Positions 10,997 to 20,753 are shown, numbered from the stretch's first letter. The stretch: 64,000 nucleotides of DNA from Pseudomonas sp. CC6-YY-74 (GCF_002025205.1 NZ_CP019947.1:1061501-1125500); one strand, 5' to 3'. The notes: a model not told the origin generated them from the sequence alone. Translations and numbers: made by a program.

Positions 10997-11746
10997 ATGA
11001 AGGTTCTTGTAGCTGTCAAACGAGTGGTCGACTACAACGTCAAGGTTCGCGTCAAAGCGGACAACAGCGGCGTTGATCTTGCCAACGTCAAGATGTCGAT
11101 GAATCCCTTCTGCGAAATCGCCGTGGAAGAAGCGGTACGCCTGAAAGAAAAAGGCGTGGCGAGTGAAATTATCGTGGTGTCGATCGGCCCGATTGCTGCT
11201 CAAGAGCAGCTGCGTACCGCCCTGGCACTGGGCGCCGATCGCGCCATTCTGGTCGAGTCCAGCGATGAGCTGAACTCCCTAGCCGTCGCCAAACTGCTCA
11301 AGGCAGTGGTCGACAAGGAGCAGCCGCAGCTTGTCATTCTAGGCAAGCAGGCGATCGACAGCGACAACAACCAGACCGGCCAGATGCTCGCCGCACTGAG
11401 CGGCTACGCCCAAGGCACCTTCGCCTCCAAGGTGGAAGTGGCCGGTGACAAGGTCAACGTGACTCGCGAAGTCGACGGCGGCCTGCAGACCGTGGCATTG
11501 AACCTGCCGGCGATCGTGACTACCGACCTGCGTTTGAACGAGCCGCGCTACGCATCGCTGCCGAACATCATGAAGGCCAAGAAGAAGCCGCTGGAAGTGC
11601 TCACCCCAGAAGCCCTGGGCGTTGCCACCACTTCCACCGTCAAGACCCTGAAAGTCGAAGCGCCTGCTACCCGCAGCGCCGGCATCAAGGTCAAGTCGGT
11701 GGCTGAATTGGTCGAGAAACTGAAGAACGAGGCGAAGGTAATCTAA
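10997..11746 (+). CDS. etfB: Electron transfer flavoprotein beta subunit
   Basis: A 249-residue beta subunit of the FAD/AMP ETF heterodimer, which accepts electrons from acyl-CoA dehydrogenases. It begins [20 protein letters not shown], typical of EtfB, and has the AMP-binding [16 protein letters not shown] and the recognition-loop region [18 protein letters not shown]. The ATG at 10997 is preceded by a GAGG Shine-Dalgarno. The stop abuts the etfA start with no spacer. Confidence 0.96.
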   Translation: MKVLVAVKRVVDYNVKVRVKADNSGVDLANVKMSMNPFCEIAVEEAVRLKEKGVASEIIVVSIGPIAAQEQLRTALALGADRAILVESSDELNSLAVAKLLKAVVDKEQPQLVILGKQAIDSDNNQTGQMLAALSGYAQGTFASKVEVAGDKVNVTREVDGGLQTVALNLPAIVTTDLRLNEPRYASLPNIMKAKKKPLEVLTPEALGVATTSTVKTLKVEAPATRSAGIKVKSVAELVEKLKNEAKVI

Positions 11747-12676
11747 ATGGCTATCTTAGTTGTTGCAGAACACACTAACGCGGCCCTGGCGCCTGCCACC
11801 TTGAATACCATTGCCGCGGCGCAAGCTATCGGTGGTGATATCCATGTGCTGGTAGCCGGTAGCGGTTGTGGCGCAGTTGCCGAAGCTGCTGGCAAAATCG
11901 CTGGAGTGGCCAAGGTCCTGGTTGCCGACAACGCTGCATTCGCTCATCAGCTGCCGGAAAATGTCGCGCCGCTGGTCGCCGAGTTGGGTGCTGGTTACAG
12001 CCACATCCTGGCTGCAGCCACCAGCAACGGCAAAAACATCCTGCCGCGGGTTGCCGCTCAGCTGGACGTGGATCAGATCTCGGAAATCATTGCCGTTGAA
12101 AGCGCTGACACCTTCAAGCGTCCGATCTATGCCGGTAACGCTATCGCTACCGTGCAGTCCTCGGCGGCGGTGAAAGTGATCACCGTGCGTGCTACTGGTT
12201 TCGATCCGGTTGCGGCTGAGGGCGGTTCCGCTGCTGTTGAAGCTGTTGCCATTGGCGGCGACGCTGGCAAGTCGGCATTCGTCGGCGAAGAGCTGGCCAA
12301 GTCCGATCGTCCGGAACTGACCGCGGCCAAGATCGTCGTATCCGGCGGCCGCGGCATGCAGAACGGTGACAACTTCAAGCACCTCTATGCCTTGGCCGAC
12401 AAACTTGGCGCAGCCGTTGGTGCTTCTCGCGCCGCGGTCGACGCCGGTTTCGTGCCCAACGACATGCAGGTCGGTCAGACTGGCAAGATCGTTGCCCCTG
12501 AGTTGTACATCGCCGTCGGCATCTCCGGTGCGATTCAGCACCTGGCTGGCATGAAAGACTCCAAGGTGATCGTTGCGATCAACAAGGATGAAGAGGCGCC
12601 GATTTTCCAGGTGGCCGATTACGGTTTGGTCGCCGACCTGTTCGAGGCCATCCCGGAGTTCGAGAAACTGGTGTAA
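11747..12676 (+). CDS. etfA: Electron transfer flavoprotein alpha subunit
   Basis: A 309-residue alpha subunit carrying the FAD domain. The C-terminal FAD motifs are visible: [12 protein letters not shown] (about 195), [22 protein letters not shown] (about 225-246) and the [13 protein letters not shown] loop (about 263). The start codon directly follows the etfB stop, so the subunits are translated in tandem. Its electrons pass to the ETF-QO encoded divergently at 9013-10677. Confidence 0.96.
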   Translation: MAILVVAEHTNAALAPATLNTIAAAQAIGGDIHVLVAGSGCGAVAEAAGKIAGVAKVLVADNAAFAHQLPENVAPLVAELGAGYSHILAAATSNGKNILPRVAAQLDVDQISEIIAVESADTFKRPIYAGNAIATVQSSAAVKVITVRATGFDPVAAEGGSAAVEAVAIGGDAGKSAFVGEELAKSDRPELTAAKIVVSGGRGMQNGDNFKHLYALADKLGAAVGASRAAVDAGFVPNDMQVGQTGKIVAPELYIAVGISGAIQHLAGMKDSKVIVAINKDEEAPIFQVADYGLVADLFEAIPEFEKLV

Positions 12677-12697
12677 GCCGGCTTTCCTGGCTCCATG

Positions 12698-12724
12698 AAA
12701 AACCCGCCTTGAGCGGGTTTTTTC
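12698..12724. terminator. Bidirectional terminator after etfA
   Basis: AAACCCGC pairs with GCGGGTTT around CTTGA, with A-rich and T-rich flanks. It separates etfA (plus) from the convergent hydrolase gene (minus). Confidence 0.88.
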
Positions 12725-12751
12725 TTGTGTGCAATGTATCTTGGCGCGGCG

Positions 12752-13690
12752 TTATTCAAGCTCTGTTACGACGGTGCGCAGAAACGCCCGGTAGTGTTCG
12801 GCGGTTTCCTCGGGGCGTTCGATCATGGGGGCGTGCCCACAGTTTTGCATGATCACCACGCTGGGTCGCTGCAGGAGCGGCTGCATGACCTCGATACTGG
12901 AAACATCCAGAACCCTGTCCTGCGCACCCCATAGCAGTAGCGTCGGTGCCAGGATCTTCGGCAGTTCAGGTTCGAGCGGAATATAGCGACTGACCAGTTG
13001 CGCGAAGATCCGTTCGTTAAGTGCACTATTGGCGATGCTTCTTGCTGCCAGATAGTGCTTGATGCGCTCGGGCATGCTCGGCACTTCGACGAAGATGAAC
13101 GCCAACAACTGATCGAACTGTTGCTGCGTGTTGACGATCAGCGGATTGGGTTCGCCGCGTTCGAGACGCTCGATCAGCTCGCTTTTTTGTGGCGAGTCGA
13201 TGCCGGCATTATCGAGCAGGGCTACCGACAGGATTTGCTCGGGGTAGCGTGCGGCATACAGGGCGCTGATATGGCCGCCCATCGAATTGCCGATCAGATG
13301 CAGTTTCTTGATCTTCAAGGCTTGAGTGAATGCGGCGAGGCGTTCGACTTGAGTGCCGACATCGTAGCTGGCGTAAGGCTTGCTACTGTCGCCGAAGCCG
13401 GGCAAGTCCAAGGCTATCACCTGGTAGTCCTCGGTGAAGTAGCGAGCAAATTGCAGCCAGTTGTCCTTGCTGGCACCAAAGCCATGGATCATCAGAATGG
13501 TTTCGCCGTTGCTCGGGCCGCCTTGGTAGTAATGAATGCTAAGATCGCTGACGGTCAACCGTTTGGCGCTGAGATCTGCCCGTTGCTGCTCGATCAGCTG
13601 CGTCGTGGCCAGTAGCGCGGCGGGGCAGAGATAGAGCGTTGTAGCGGCGCCGCCAAGCAGCAGTATCAAGCCAAGTAGCAGTTTTTTCAT
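12752..13690 (-). CDS. Alpha/beta hydrolase with N-terminal membrane anchor
   Basis: A 312-residue alpha/beta-fold hydrolase. The N-terminus MKKLLLGLILLLGGAATTLY is a signal anchor or uncleaved signal. Oxyanion-hole MIHGFGASKDNW is near residue 70, nucleophile elbow GNSMGG near 140, the acid probably in LLWGAQDRV near 255 and the His in QNCGHAPMIERPE near 285. The P. aeruginosa gene next to etfA is annotated as a probable lipase. Esterase or lipase activity is likely; substrate unknown. Confidence 0.87.
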   Translation of the reverse strand: MKKLLLGLILLLGGAATTLYLCPAALLATTQLIEQQRADLSAKRLTVSDLSIHYYQGGPSNGETILMIHGFGASKDNWLQFARYFTEDYQVIALDLPGFGDSSKPYASYDVGTQVERLAAFTQALKIKKLHLIGNSMGGHISALYAARYPEQILSVALLDNAGIDSPQKSELIERLERGEPNPLIVNTQQQFDQLLAFIFVEVPSMPERIKHYLAARSIANSALNERIFAQLVSRYIPLEPELPKILAPTLLLWGAQDRVLDVSSIEVMQPLLQRPSVVIMQNCGHAPMIERPEETAEHYRAFLRTVVTELE

Positions 13691-13804
13691 GGTGCACCCT
13701 TATCGCAAATTATTATTAAGCTGGTTGTCAGCTAACATGCAGCCGACATTCACCAGTGTTTGCTTGCCCTGAAAGTCCATCAACAGTTCAGTCGAGAAGT
13801 CGCC

Positions 13805-14632
13805 ATGCTCGAACGTGGGTTATTGAAATCTCTATTGCTTTTTCTTGGCGTAGTCCTGTTGCCAGGGCTGAGTGCTGCTGCTGGCAAGTGTGAGCGGCTG
13901 GTCGCCACTGGTAATCCGGAGTATCCGCCTTATTTATGGCGTGACCCGCAGAATCCGCAGCAATTGATCGGTGCCAACGCCGACTTGCTCAAGCATCTGG
14001 CCAAAGAGTTGGGTCTGGGGATCGATGTGATCTATACCGGGCCTTGGTCTCGCGCCCAAGACGAGGTGCGCACGGGACGGGTCGATTTGCTCGCCGGTGC
14101 TTTTCTGACCTTGCCGCGTCTGGAAATCATGGATTATGTGCACCCGGCATTTTTCTTCACCCCTAGTGTGATCTGGGTGCGTAAAGGCGCGGAGTTTCCC
14201 TATGCCAGTTGGGCCGACCTGCATGGCCGCACTGGTGGGACGTTGGTGAATAACAGTTTTGGCCAGCAGTTCGACGCTTATGCCAAGGCCAATTTGACCC
14301 TGGAAGGCGTGTCCAGTCTGACTCAGGCATTTCAGAAGTTACTGCTGGGCCGTACCGATTATGTGCTCTACGAGCGGTTTCCCGGTTTGGCTCTGGCCGA
14401 GACGCAGGGCATTGAGGATGACCTGCTGGTGCTGGATCCGCCTATTTCCAGCGAGGGTTTGTACCTGACCCTGTCGCACAACTCGGCATGCAACGACCCC
14501 TGGCTGCGCGGACAACTGGCGAAAAAGATGACAGAATCGGTCGCTACCGGCCTGCCGGAAGCCTTGCTGCAGCACAATCTATTGCGCTGGAAAGAGCAGC
14601 ATCTGCAACCCGCAAGCGTCCCGAATCCGTAG
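13805..14632 (+). CDS. Periplasmic solute-binding protein, family 3
   Basis: A 275-residue SBP_bac_3 protein with a signal peptide (MLERGLLKSLLLFLGVVLLPGLSAAA, cleavage after about residue 26). The mature start NPEYPPYLW and the GADLLKHLAKELG-like helix match amino-acid-binding proteins, but no ABC permease or ATPase gene is nearby. It may feed a remote transporter or act as a sensor. It is followed at once by two lipoprotein genes, suggesting an envelope operon. The ATG at 13805 gives a clean signal peptide. Confidence 0.82.
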   Translation: MLERGLLKSLLLFLGVVLLPGLSAAAGKCERLVATGNPEYPPYLWRDPQNPQQLIGANADLLKHLAKELGLGIDVIYTGPWSRAQDEVRTGRVDLLAGAFLTLPRLEIMDYVHPAFFFTPSVIWVRKGAEFPYASWADLHGRTGGTLVNNSFGQQFDAYAKANLTLEGVSSLTQAFQKLLLGRTDYVLYERFPGLALAETQGIEDDLLVLDPPISSEGLYLTLSHNSACNDPWLRGQLAKKMTESVATGLPEALLQHNLLRWKEQHLQPASVPNP

Positions 14633-14642
14633 GAAGTTTTTT

Positions 14643-14993
14643 GTGATTAATCGATTTTCATGCGCCGCAATCGTGGTGCTGAGTTTGACCGGTTGCGCCA
14701 GCGACCCAGCGCCCATCGAGCAATTGCGGCTCACCGAGCAAGCCTTGGCACAAGCCAAAGCTGTTGGTGCCGATGAGCAAGTAGCTGAGCTGGCAATGGC
14801 CGAAGCCAAGTTGTTGCAGGCTCAATCTGCCATGCAACGTGACGCCTTCAAGGACGCGCGGGTACTTGCCGAGCAGGCCGAGCTGGATGCCCGCCTGGCG
14901 GAATCTCGGGTGTTGACGCAGAAAAGTCAGGATCAGCTGAACGAACTTAATAGCCGCATCAATCGCCTGCGCAAGCAGTTGGGGGCGCTGTGA
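14643..14993 (+). CDS. DUF4398-type lipoprotein
   Basis: A 116-residue lipoprotein: GTG start, signal MINRFSCAAIVVLSLTGC with lipobox LTGC, then a nearly all-helical, Ala/Glu/Gln-rich coiled-coil mature part, typical of DUF4398 proteins that occur just before OmpA-like lipoproteins. The stop overlaps the next gene's ATG by one base, so the two are translationally coupled. Function unknown; a peptidoglycan-spanning helper of the OmpA protein is plausible. Confidence 0.8.
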   Translation: MINRFSCAAIVVLSLTGCASDPAPIEQLRLTEQALAQAKAVGADEQVAELAMAEAKLLQAQSAMQRDAFKDARVLAEQAELDARLAESRVLTQKSQDQLNELNSRINRLRKQLGAL

Positions 14994-15808
14994 TGAATGC
15001 TCGAATCCAGTTGCTGGGAGGCGCTCTGTTGGCGTTGCTGCTGAGTGGTTGCGCGGGGTCGCAACAGCAGAGCAGCAGTGAGGCACTCGAGACGGCCCGC
15101 AGCAGCTTTCAGGCGGTAAAGGAAAACTCCGATGTGCTGCGCAGCGCACCGAAAGATGTGATCCGTGCGGGCGAATCCCTGGCCCGTGCAGACCGCTTGT
15201 CGAGCTATTGGGGCAGTACGGATGACGTTGGCCATTACGCCTACCTTAGTCAGCGTTACAGCGAAATCGCCGGACAAAACAGTGCCTTGACCCTGAATCA
15301 GGATCGGGCGGCCAAGCTCGAGATGGAGCGCCAACGCCTGCAGTTGGCCCTGCGTGAGGCCAAGCTGCTCAGTGTGCAGGAGCAGAGCAACTGGCTGGAA
15401 GAGCAGATACTCAGCCTGACAACCGGTGAGACCGAGCGTGGCTTGGTGATGACCCTTGGCGATGTGTTGTTCGATGCAGGACAGGCCGAGCTGAAGGCCT
15501 CGGCCAATCGTACAGTCTTGAAACTGGTGCAGTTCCTGCAGCTGAATCCGCGCCGGGTGGTGCGTATCGAGGGCTACAGCGACAGCAGTGGCGACCAGCT
15601 GGCAAACCTCGAACTGTCCCGCGCGCGGGCGCAAGCCGTCGCCGATGTCCTGGTTGATCTGGGTGTCGAAACCACGCGCATCGAGGTGCAAGGCCATGGT
15701 GAGAGCTTCCCGGTGGCCGAGAATGCGTCGGCCAGGGGCCGCGCACTAAACCGTCGAGTCGAGATCGTGTTCTCCGACGAGTTGGGGCGGCTGAGTTCCG
15801 CACGCTGA
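14993..15808 (+). CDS. OmpA-family peptidoglycan-binding lipoprotein
   Basis: A 271-residue lipoprotein with signal and lipobox (LLALLLSGC), a long helical middle segment (about 40-140) and a C-terminal OmpA domain (about 155-262). The domain shows LGDVLFDAGQAELK, IEGYSDSSGD (peptidoglycan-binding Asp) and NRRVEIVF. It would tether outer membrane to peptidoglycan. ATG 14993 is used; a GTG one codon upstream is also possible. It ends the SBP-DUF4398-OmpA operon before a terminator. Confidence 0.88.
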   Translation: MNARIQLLGGALLALLLSGCAGSQQQSSSEALETARSSFQAVKENSDVLRSAPKDVIRAGESLARADRLSSYWGSTDDVGHYAYLSQRYSEIAGQNSALTLNQDRAAKLEMERQRLQLALREAKLLSVQEQSNWLEEQILSLTTGETERGLVMTLGDVLFDAGQAELKASANRTVLKLVQFLQLNPRRVVRIEGYSDSSGDQLANLELSRARAQAVADVLVDLGVETTRIEVQGHGESFPVAENASARGRALNRRVEIVFSDELGRLSSAR

Positions 15809-15822
15809 TCCAGGCAGAACCC

Positions 15823-15850
15823 AAAAGCCCTGGCGCGCCGGGGCTTTTTA
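15823..15850 (+). terminator. Terminator of the envelope operon
   Basis: AAAAGCCC and GGGCTTTT flank a GC-rich palindromic loop (GCGCGC) and run into a short T tract. Confidence 0.75.
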
Positions 15851-16058
15851 CTGCGCTCGATTTATCGCAGGCCGTAGCCGGGATCGCCGCGACCTAGAGG
15901 CAGTGGGTCATTCCAAAAAACAGTTGGCTGGTTATTGAATTGTTCCACAGCAGTCGCTGGCGGATCGGTGCTGTTTCGTCCACAATTTATGGAACTGTAC
16001 CGGTGCACTTTCGGTTCTCCGGGTTACTGTATGGGTCCAATAAAGCGGGAAGGCGGTC

Positions 16059-17498
16059 ATGACCAGTCTGTTGCTCTATCAGCGTATCGCCCAGCAATTG
16101 GCGGAAGACATCCGCCGCGGTGTCTATCAGCCGGGAGAGCGGGTGCCGTCGGTGCGCAAGATGAGCTCGCAGCTTAGTGTCAGTCATGCCACGGTATTGC
16201 AGGCTTACGCCAACCTGGAGGACCAGGGGCTGATCCGCGCGCGCCCGCAATCCGGTTTCTATGTGCACCAGACCCCGGCCCTGACCGCGCCGACCCCGGA
16301 TATCGCCAGGGTCGAGCGTCCCAGCCTGGTGACGCGCAGCAGCATCATCAATCAGATCCTCACCGAGTCGCGCCGCGAGGGCGTGTTCCCCCTCGGCGCG
16401 GCGGTGCCGCATGTTGACTACCTGCCGGTACGCGCCTTGCACCAGCAGTTGGCCAAGGTTACCCGGTTTCAGAGTCCGCGTGCCTTCAGCTATATGTTCA
16501 GCCCCGGTTTCGAGCCGCTGCGTCGCCAGGTGGCGATCCGTATGCGCGATGCCGGCGTGGTGGTCGATCCATCAGAAGTGGTGATTACCCATGGTTGCGT
16601 CGATGCGCTGCAGATGTCGCTGCGAGTGCTGACCAAGCCGGGGGATTTGATCGCCACCGAGTCGCCGACCTATTACGGCCTGCTGCAGTTGGCCGATCTG
16701 CTGGGCCTTAAGGTCATCGAAATTCCCAGCGATCCAACCACGGGGATCAGCCTGGAAGCGTTGCAGTTGGCGGCCAGTCAGTGGCCGATCAAGGCGCTGG
16801 TGTTGACCGCACGCTTGAGCAATCCGCTCGGCGGCAGCATCCCCGAGCCGCGGCAGAAGCAGTTGTTGCGTCTGGCTGGGGATTTCGATATCCAGATCGT
16901 CGAGGACGACATCTACGGCGAACTGATGTTCGAGCAAGGGCCGATCAAGGCGCTCAAGTCGCATGACCGGGAAGGGCGGGTGGTGTATTGCTCGAGCTTC
17001 TCCAAGACCCTGTCGCCGGGGGTGCGCATCGGCTGGATCATCGCCGGTAAATATCAGGATGAGATCCAGCGTCTGCAGACTTTCAGCACCCACTCAGCCT
17101 GCAGCGTCACGCAGATGGCGGTGGCCGCCTACCTCGAGAACGGCGGTTACGACCGCCACCTGCGCTACATCCGCCAGGAGTACCGCAAGAACCTCAGTGC
17201 CTTCCAGTTAGCGATACAGCAGTATTTTCCAGAAGGCACGCAGATGACGCGGCCCAATGGCGGTTTCATCCTCTGGATCAGCCTGCCGGTGCGGGTCAAT
17301 ACCAAGGACTTGCACGTGCGCGCCTTGCAGCAGGGCATCAGCATTGCGCCGGGGCTGATCTTCAGCAATACCGAACAGTTCAACCACTGCGTGCGCCTGA
17401 ATTGCGGCATTCCCTGGAATCGCGAGGCCGAGCGCGCCTTGATGACCCTGGGCATGCTGGCCAGCCAGTTGTGCCAGGAGGCAACGGCGAGTAGCTGA
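16059..17498 (+). CDS. MocR-type GntR/aminotransferase regulator
   Basis: A 479-residue fusion of an N-terminal GntR winged helix (about 5-75; GERVPSVRKMSSQLSVSHATVLQAY) and a C-terminal fold-type I aminotransferase-like domain. The PLP lysine is in SSFSKTLSPGVRIGW near residue 311, and an Asp in VEDDIYGEL precedes it. MocR proteins sense PLP or amino compounds and regulate linked genes; no obvious metabolic partner is adjacent. Two related sequences in the upstream spacer, ACTGTACCGG (about 15993) and ACTGTATGGG (about 16026), could be a direct-repeat operator (weak). Confidence 0.88.
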   Translation: MTSLLLYQRIAQQLAEDIRRGVYQPGERVPSVRKMSSQLSVSHATVLQAYANLEDQGLIRARPQSGFYVHQTPALTAPTPDIARVERPSLVTRSSIINQILTESRREGVFPLGAAVPHVDYLPVRALHQQLAKVTRFQSPRAFSYMFSPGFEPLRRQVAIRMRDAGVVVDPSEVVITHGCVDALQMSLRVLTKPGDLIATESPTYYGLLQLADLLGLKVIEIPSDPTTGISLEALQLAASQWPIKALVLTARLSNPLGGSIPEPRQKQLLRLAGDFDIQIVEDDIYGELMFEQGPIKALKSHDREGRVVYCSSFSKTLSPGVRIGWIIAGKYQDEIQRLQTFSTHSACSVTQMAVAAYLENGGYDRHLRYIRQEYRKNLSAFQLAIQQYFPEGTQMTRPNGGFILWISLPVRVNTKDLHVRALQQGISIAPGLIFSNTEQFNHCVRLNCGIPWNREAERALMTLGMLASQLCQEATASS

Positions 17499-17578
17499 AT
17501 GTCCTCGCCGTTAACCCGAATCGGCCGGCTATTGCGTCTACCAGGGCGAAGAACTTTTTCGCCCTAAGGAGATGCGTC

Positions 17579-19303
17579 ATGTCGAGGATTCGTGCGTTAC
17601 ATCCGCAACCGCTGCTGCAGGGATTTGCCGGTAGTCTGCTGCTGACCCTGGCCGCCTGCAATGCCACTCAACCGGAGCCGCCGCAGGTTCATGTTGCTGA
17701 TCAGCAAGAGGTAGTTCCGGCCGTTGAGCAATCCCCTGCGCCGCTGCTAGTGAAAAAAGCCGAGTTACAGCGCTATGCCGCCGTCGCCTCGTTGCCGGCG
17801 GCGGGTCAACCTGGCGCACCTATGGTGGACTCTCTGCCGTCGACGTACCGCGAGCAATATCGCGAGGAGTACCAGAAGCTCGCCGACAATCCGGTGCAGG
17901 CCGTGGCCGAAACGCCGGTGTCGACCTTCAGTATCGATGTCGATACCGGCAGTTATGCCAACGTCCGCCGCTTCCTCAACCAGGGCCAGTTGCCGCCAGC
18001 CGAGGCGGTGCGCCTGGAGGAACTGGTCAATTATTTCCCCTATGCCTACCCACTGCCTAAGGACGATACGCCCTTTGGCGTCGGCACCGAGTTGGCGGTG
18101 ACGCCGTGGAACCCGCACAGCCGTTTGCTGCGCATCGCGATCAAGGCGACGGATCTGTCGGTGGCGGCCATGCCGCCGGCCAATCTGGTGTTTTTGGTGG
18201 ATGTCTCGGGTTCGATGGATCGCCGCGAAGGCTTGCCTCTGGTGCAGAGCACCCTGAAGTTGCTGGTCGAGCAATTGCGCGCCGAGGACAAAGTATCCTT
18301 GGTGGTGTATGCCGGTTCCTCCAGTGTGGTGCTGGAGCCGACCGCGGGCAGCGAGAAGGCCAGGATTCGCGCGGCCATCGATCAGTTGCGCGCCGGCGGT
18401 TCGACGGCCGGTGAGTCGGGCATTCAGCTGGCCTATCAGCAGGCGCAGCAGGGCTTTATCAAGAACGGCATCAACCGTATTCTGCTGGCCACCGATGGCG
18501 ATTTCAACGTCGGCATCAGCGATTTCGACTCGCTCAAACAGCTGGCGGCCGACAAGCGCAAGAGCGGGATTACCCTGACCACCCTGGGCTTCGGCACCGA
18601 CAACTACAACGAACGCCTGATGGAGCAACTGGCCGATGCCGGTGATGGCAACTACGCCTATATCGACAACCTGCGCGAGGCGCGCAAGGTGTTGGTCGAT
18701 CAGCTCAGCTCGACCCTGGCGGTGGTGGCCAAGGACGTGAAAATTCAGGTCGAATTCAACCCGGCCCAGGTCAGCGAGTACCGCCTGCTCGGCTATGAAA
18801 ATCGCGTGCTGAAACGTGAGGATTTCAGCAACGACAAGGTCGACGCCGGCGAAATAGGCGCCGGCCATAGCGTGACCGCGCTCTATGAAATAGTTCCGGC
18901 CGGTAACCAAGGCTGGCTGGAGCCGTTGCGCTATCAGCCGGCGGAAAAGGCCGTGGGCAAACAGGGTGAACTGGCGCTGCTGCGCATCCGCTACAAGGCG
19001 CAGCTACAGAGCAACAGCCGCCTGTTGGAAATCCCCATCGAGGCGCAACGCAATGCTCCGGCAATCGCCCAGGCCAGCGAGGACTTGCGCTTCGCCGCCG
19101 CCGTCGCGGCCTTTGCCCAGCAGCTCAAAGGCGCGCAGTACACCGGTGAGTTCGATCTGGCAGCCAGCGCCGAGTTGGCGCGTAGCGGCAAAGGCGAGGA
19201 CCGCTTGGGTCTGCGCGGCGAATTCGTGCAACTGGTCGAATTGGCGCAAAGCCTGCAAACTTCGTCTTCACTTCCCGTGCCCAGCGCTGCCCAGGTCGAT
19301 TAA
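17579..19303 (+). CDS. VWA-domain lipoprotein (YfbK type)
   Basis: A 574-residue lipoprotein (lipobox LAAC near residue 24). The order is: a Pro/Glu-rich linker, a VWA-N region (STFSIDVDTGSYANVRRFLNQG, about 118), a VWA domain with MIDAS motif FLVDVSGSMDRREG near 207 and LLATDGDFNVG near 305, then a beta-rich C-terminal domain. Such proteins bind metal and partner proteins in the envelope. Strong Shine-Dalgarno TAAGGAGA seven bases or less from ATG. It ends two bases before an ECF sigma gene, so it is the first gene of a three-gene operon. Confidence 0.87.
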   Translation: MSRIRALHPQPLLQGFAGSLLLTLAACNATQPEPPQVHVADQQEVVPAVEQSPAPLLVKKAELQRYAAVASLPAAGQPGAPMVDSLPSTYREQYREEYQKLADNPVQAVAETPVSTFSIDVDTGSYANVRRFLNQGQLPPAEAVRLEELVNYFPYAYPLPKDDTPFGVGTELAVTPWNPHSRLLRIAIKATDLSVAAMPPANLVFLVDVSGSMDRREGLPLVQSTLKLLVEQLRAEDKVSLVVYAGSSSVVLEPTAGSEKARIRAAIDQLRAGGSTAGESGIQLAYQQAQQGFIKNGINRILLATDGDFNVGISDFDSLKQLAADKRKSGITLTTLGFGTDNYNERLMEQLADAGDGNYAYIDNLREARKVLVDQLSSTLAVVAKDVKIQVEFNPAQVSEYRLLGYENRVLKREDFSNDKVDAGEIGAGHSVTALYEIVPAGNQGWLEPLRYQPAEKAVGKQGELALLRIRYKAQLQSNSRLLEIPIEAQRNAPAIAQASEDLRFAAAVAAFAQQLKGAQYTGEFDLAASAELARSGKGEDRLGLRGEFVQLVELAQSLQTSSSLPVPSAAQVD

Positions 19304-19305
19304 GC

Positions 19306-19902
19306 GTGACTGCCCATCCTGTTGCACCACTGTCTGACGAAGAGGACGCCGCCTTGTTGCGGCGTTATCGCCAGGGCGATGCCGAGGCCTTTGCGCTGCT
19401 CTATCAGCGCCATCGCCTCGGCCTGTTTCGCTTTCTCTGTGGCCTGTGTGGCGACCCGACGCTGGCCGAGGAGGTGTTCCAGGACACTTGGATGAGCCTG
19501 ATCCGCAGCCAGTCGTTGCAGCGTGAGGCGGTGTTGTTCAAGACCTGGCTGTACCAGATCGCGCGCAATCGGCTGATCGATCACTGGCGCAAGTCGGGGC
19601 GCCAGCAGGCAAAGCATGAGGCGTTCGACGAGCAGCTGCATGACCAGCCGTGCAGCGAGAGTGATCCTGAGCAGCAGCTCAGCCTGAGTCGCGATCAGCA
19701 GCGCTTGCAGGCTGCGCTGGATGATCTACCGGCCGAGCAGCGGGAGGTCTTCCTGCTGCGCGCCCACGGCGATCTGGAGTTGCACGAGATCGCCGAGCTG
19801 ACCCGCACGCCTGCGGAAACGGTGAAAAGCCGCTTGCGCTATGCGTTGCAGAAACTACGTCGGTTGCTGGCTGACCCGGCAACCGAGGAGTTACCCGTAT
19901 GA
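19306..19902 (+). CDS. ECF-family RNA polymerase sigma factor
   Basis: A 198-residue sigma-70-family factor with region 2 at about residues 30-95 (YQRHRLGLFRFLCGL, EEVFQDTWMSLI, LYQIARNRLIDHWRK) and region 4 at about 135-185 (LDDLPAEQREVFLLRAHGDLELHEIAELTRTPAETVKSRL; only the key parts are listed). No ligand domain is fused. The GTG start follows the VWA stop by two bases and the 3' end overlaps the next gene by four, so the three are likely co-transcribed. Confidence 0.9.
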   Translation: MTAHPVAPLSDEEDAALLRRYRQGDAEAFALLYQRHRLGLFRFLCGLCGDPTLAEEVFQDTWMSLIRSQSLQREAVLFKTWLYQIARNRLIDHWRKSGRQQAKHEAFDEQLHDQPCSESDPEQQLSLSRDQQRLQAALDDLPAEQREVFLLRAHGDLELHEIAELTRTPAETVKSRLRYALQKLRRLLADPATEELPV

Positions 19903-20618
19903 AGCGCGATCAACACGAGCCACAAGACGTGGCGCATGAGCGGGCCTTGCTCGAACACTTTCGCGCCCAGAGTCAGGCCGAACCCAGTGCCGGGCTGGAT
20001 GCGCGGATCCTGGCTGCGGCCCGTGCCGCGCAGCCCTCAGTTAAACCGAGCTGGAGTCAGCGTCTGCATAGCTGGTTGTTCGGTCATGGTGGTCGGCAGC
20101 GCTGGTCGCTGACGGTGGCCGGTTTGGCCTGCGTCGGCATCGGCATCAGCCTGACTTGGCGCACGTTGGAACAAGCGCCCGATAACTTTGCTGCGCCAAT
20201 GCCGCGTGCCGTAATGGCCCCAGCCACGCCCATGGCCGATGCCGACGCGCCGCATGCTCTGCTGCGCGAGCAAGCGGCGGCGCCAGCCATGCAGCGTTAC
20301 GCCGAGCCGCGGCAAAAGGCCGAGAAGAAGCAGTCAATGTCAGTCCTGATGGAGGATGCGGGCACGCCAGTACCAGGCGAGGCCGAAGCCTTGGCTGATG
20401 CCCCGGCGCCGAGTGCAGAGCTGCCAGCCGCCGTGGGTTCTATACCGCCGGCCAGCATGGCGGCGAAGCAGGAAGCGGAAAAAGTGCTCATGCAGCTGCT
20501 CGAACTGCGCCGCGCAGGCAAGGCTCAGGAGGCGCAGCGCCTGCAACAACGCTTGCAGCTGGATTATCCGCAGATGGATATCGAGGCGCAGCTCGAGCGA
20601 CTCGAGAGAAGCCATTAG
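19899..20618 (+). CDS. Putative membrane anti-sigma factor
   Basis: A 239-residue protein overlapping the ECF sigma gene by ATGA. The first 65 residues are charged and cytoplasmic, with one membrane segment at about 67-84 (WSLTVAGLACVGIGISLTW) and a long Ala/Pro-rich extracytoplasmic part ending in a helical region. The topology and position are those of an anti-sigma factor, but the HxxxCxxC zinc motif of ZAS domains is absent. The anti-sigma role is inferred from context. Confidence 0.72.
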   Translation: MKRDQHEPQDVAHERALLEHFRAQSQAEPSAGLDARILAAARAAQPSVKPSWSQRLHSWLFGHGGRQRWSLTVAGLACVGIGISLTWRTLEQAPDNFAAPMPRAVMAPATPMADADAPHALLREQAAAPAMQRYAEPRQKAEKKQSMSVLMEDAGTPVPGEAEALADAPAPSAELPAAVGSIPPASMAAKQEAEKVLMQLLELRRAGKAQEAQRLQQRLQLDYPQMDIEAQLERLERSH

Positions 20619-20753
20619 CAGGCCAGTGCGATGAGGGCAGATTTCATCGGCCGCAAGTTGAGTAAAACCGTGTAAGCACTGCACGGCAGGCTTGCTAGAT
20701 GTCGGGGGAGAGTGGAGCATGGTGCTCCGCCCTTACTGCGATTGTGCTTGTTG

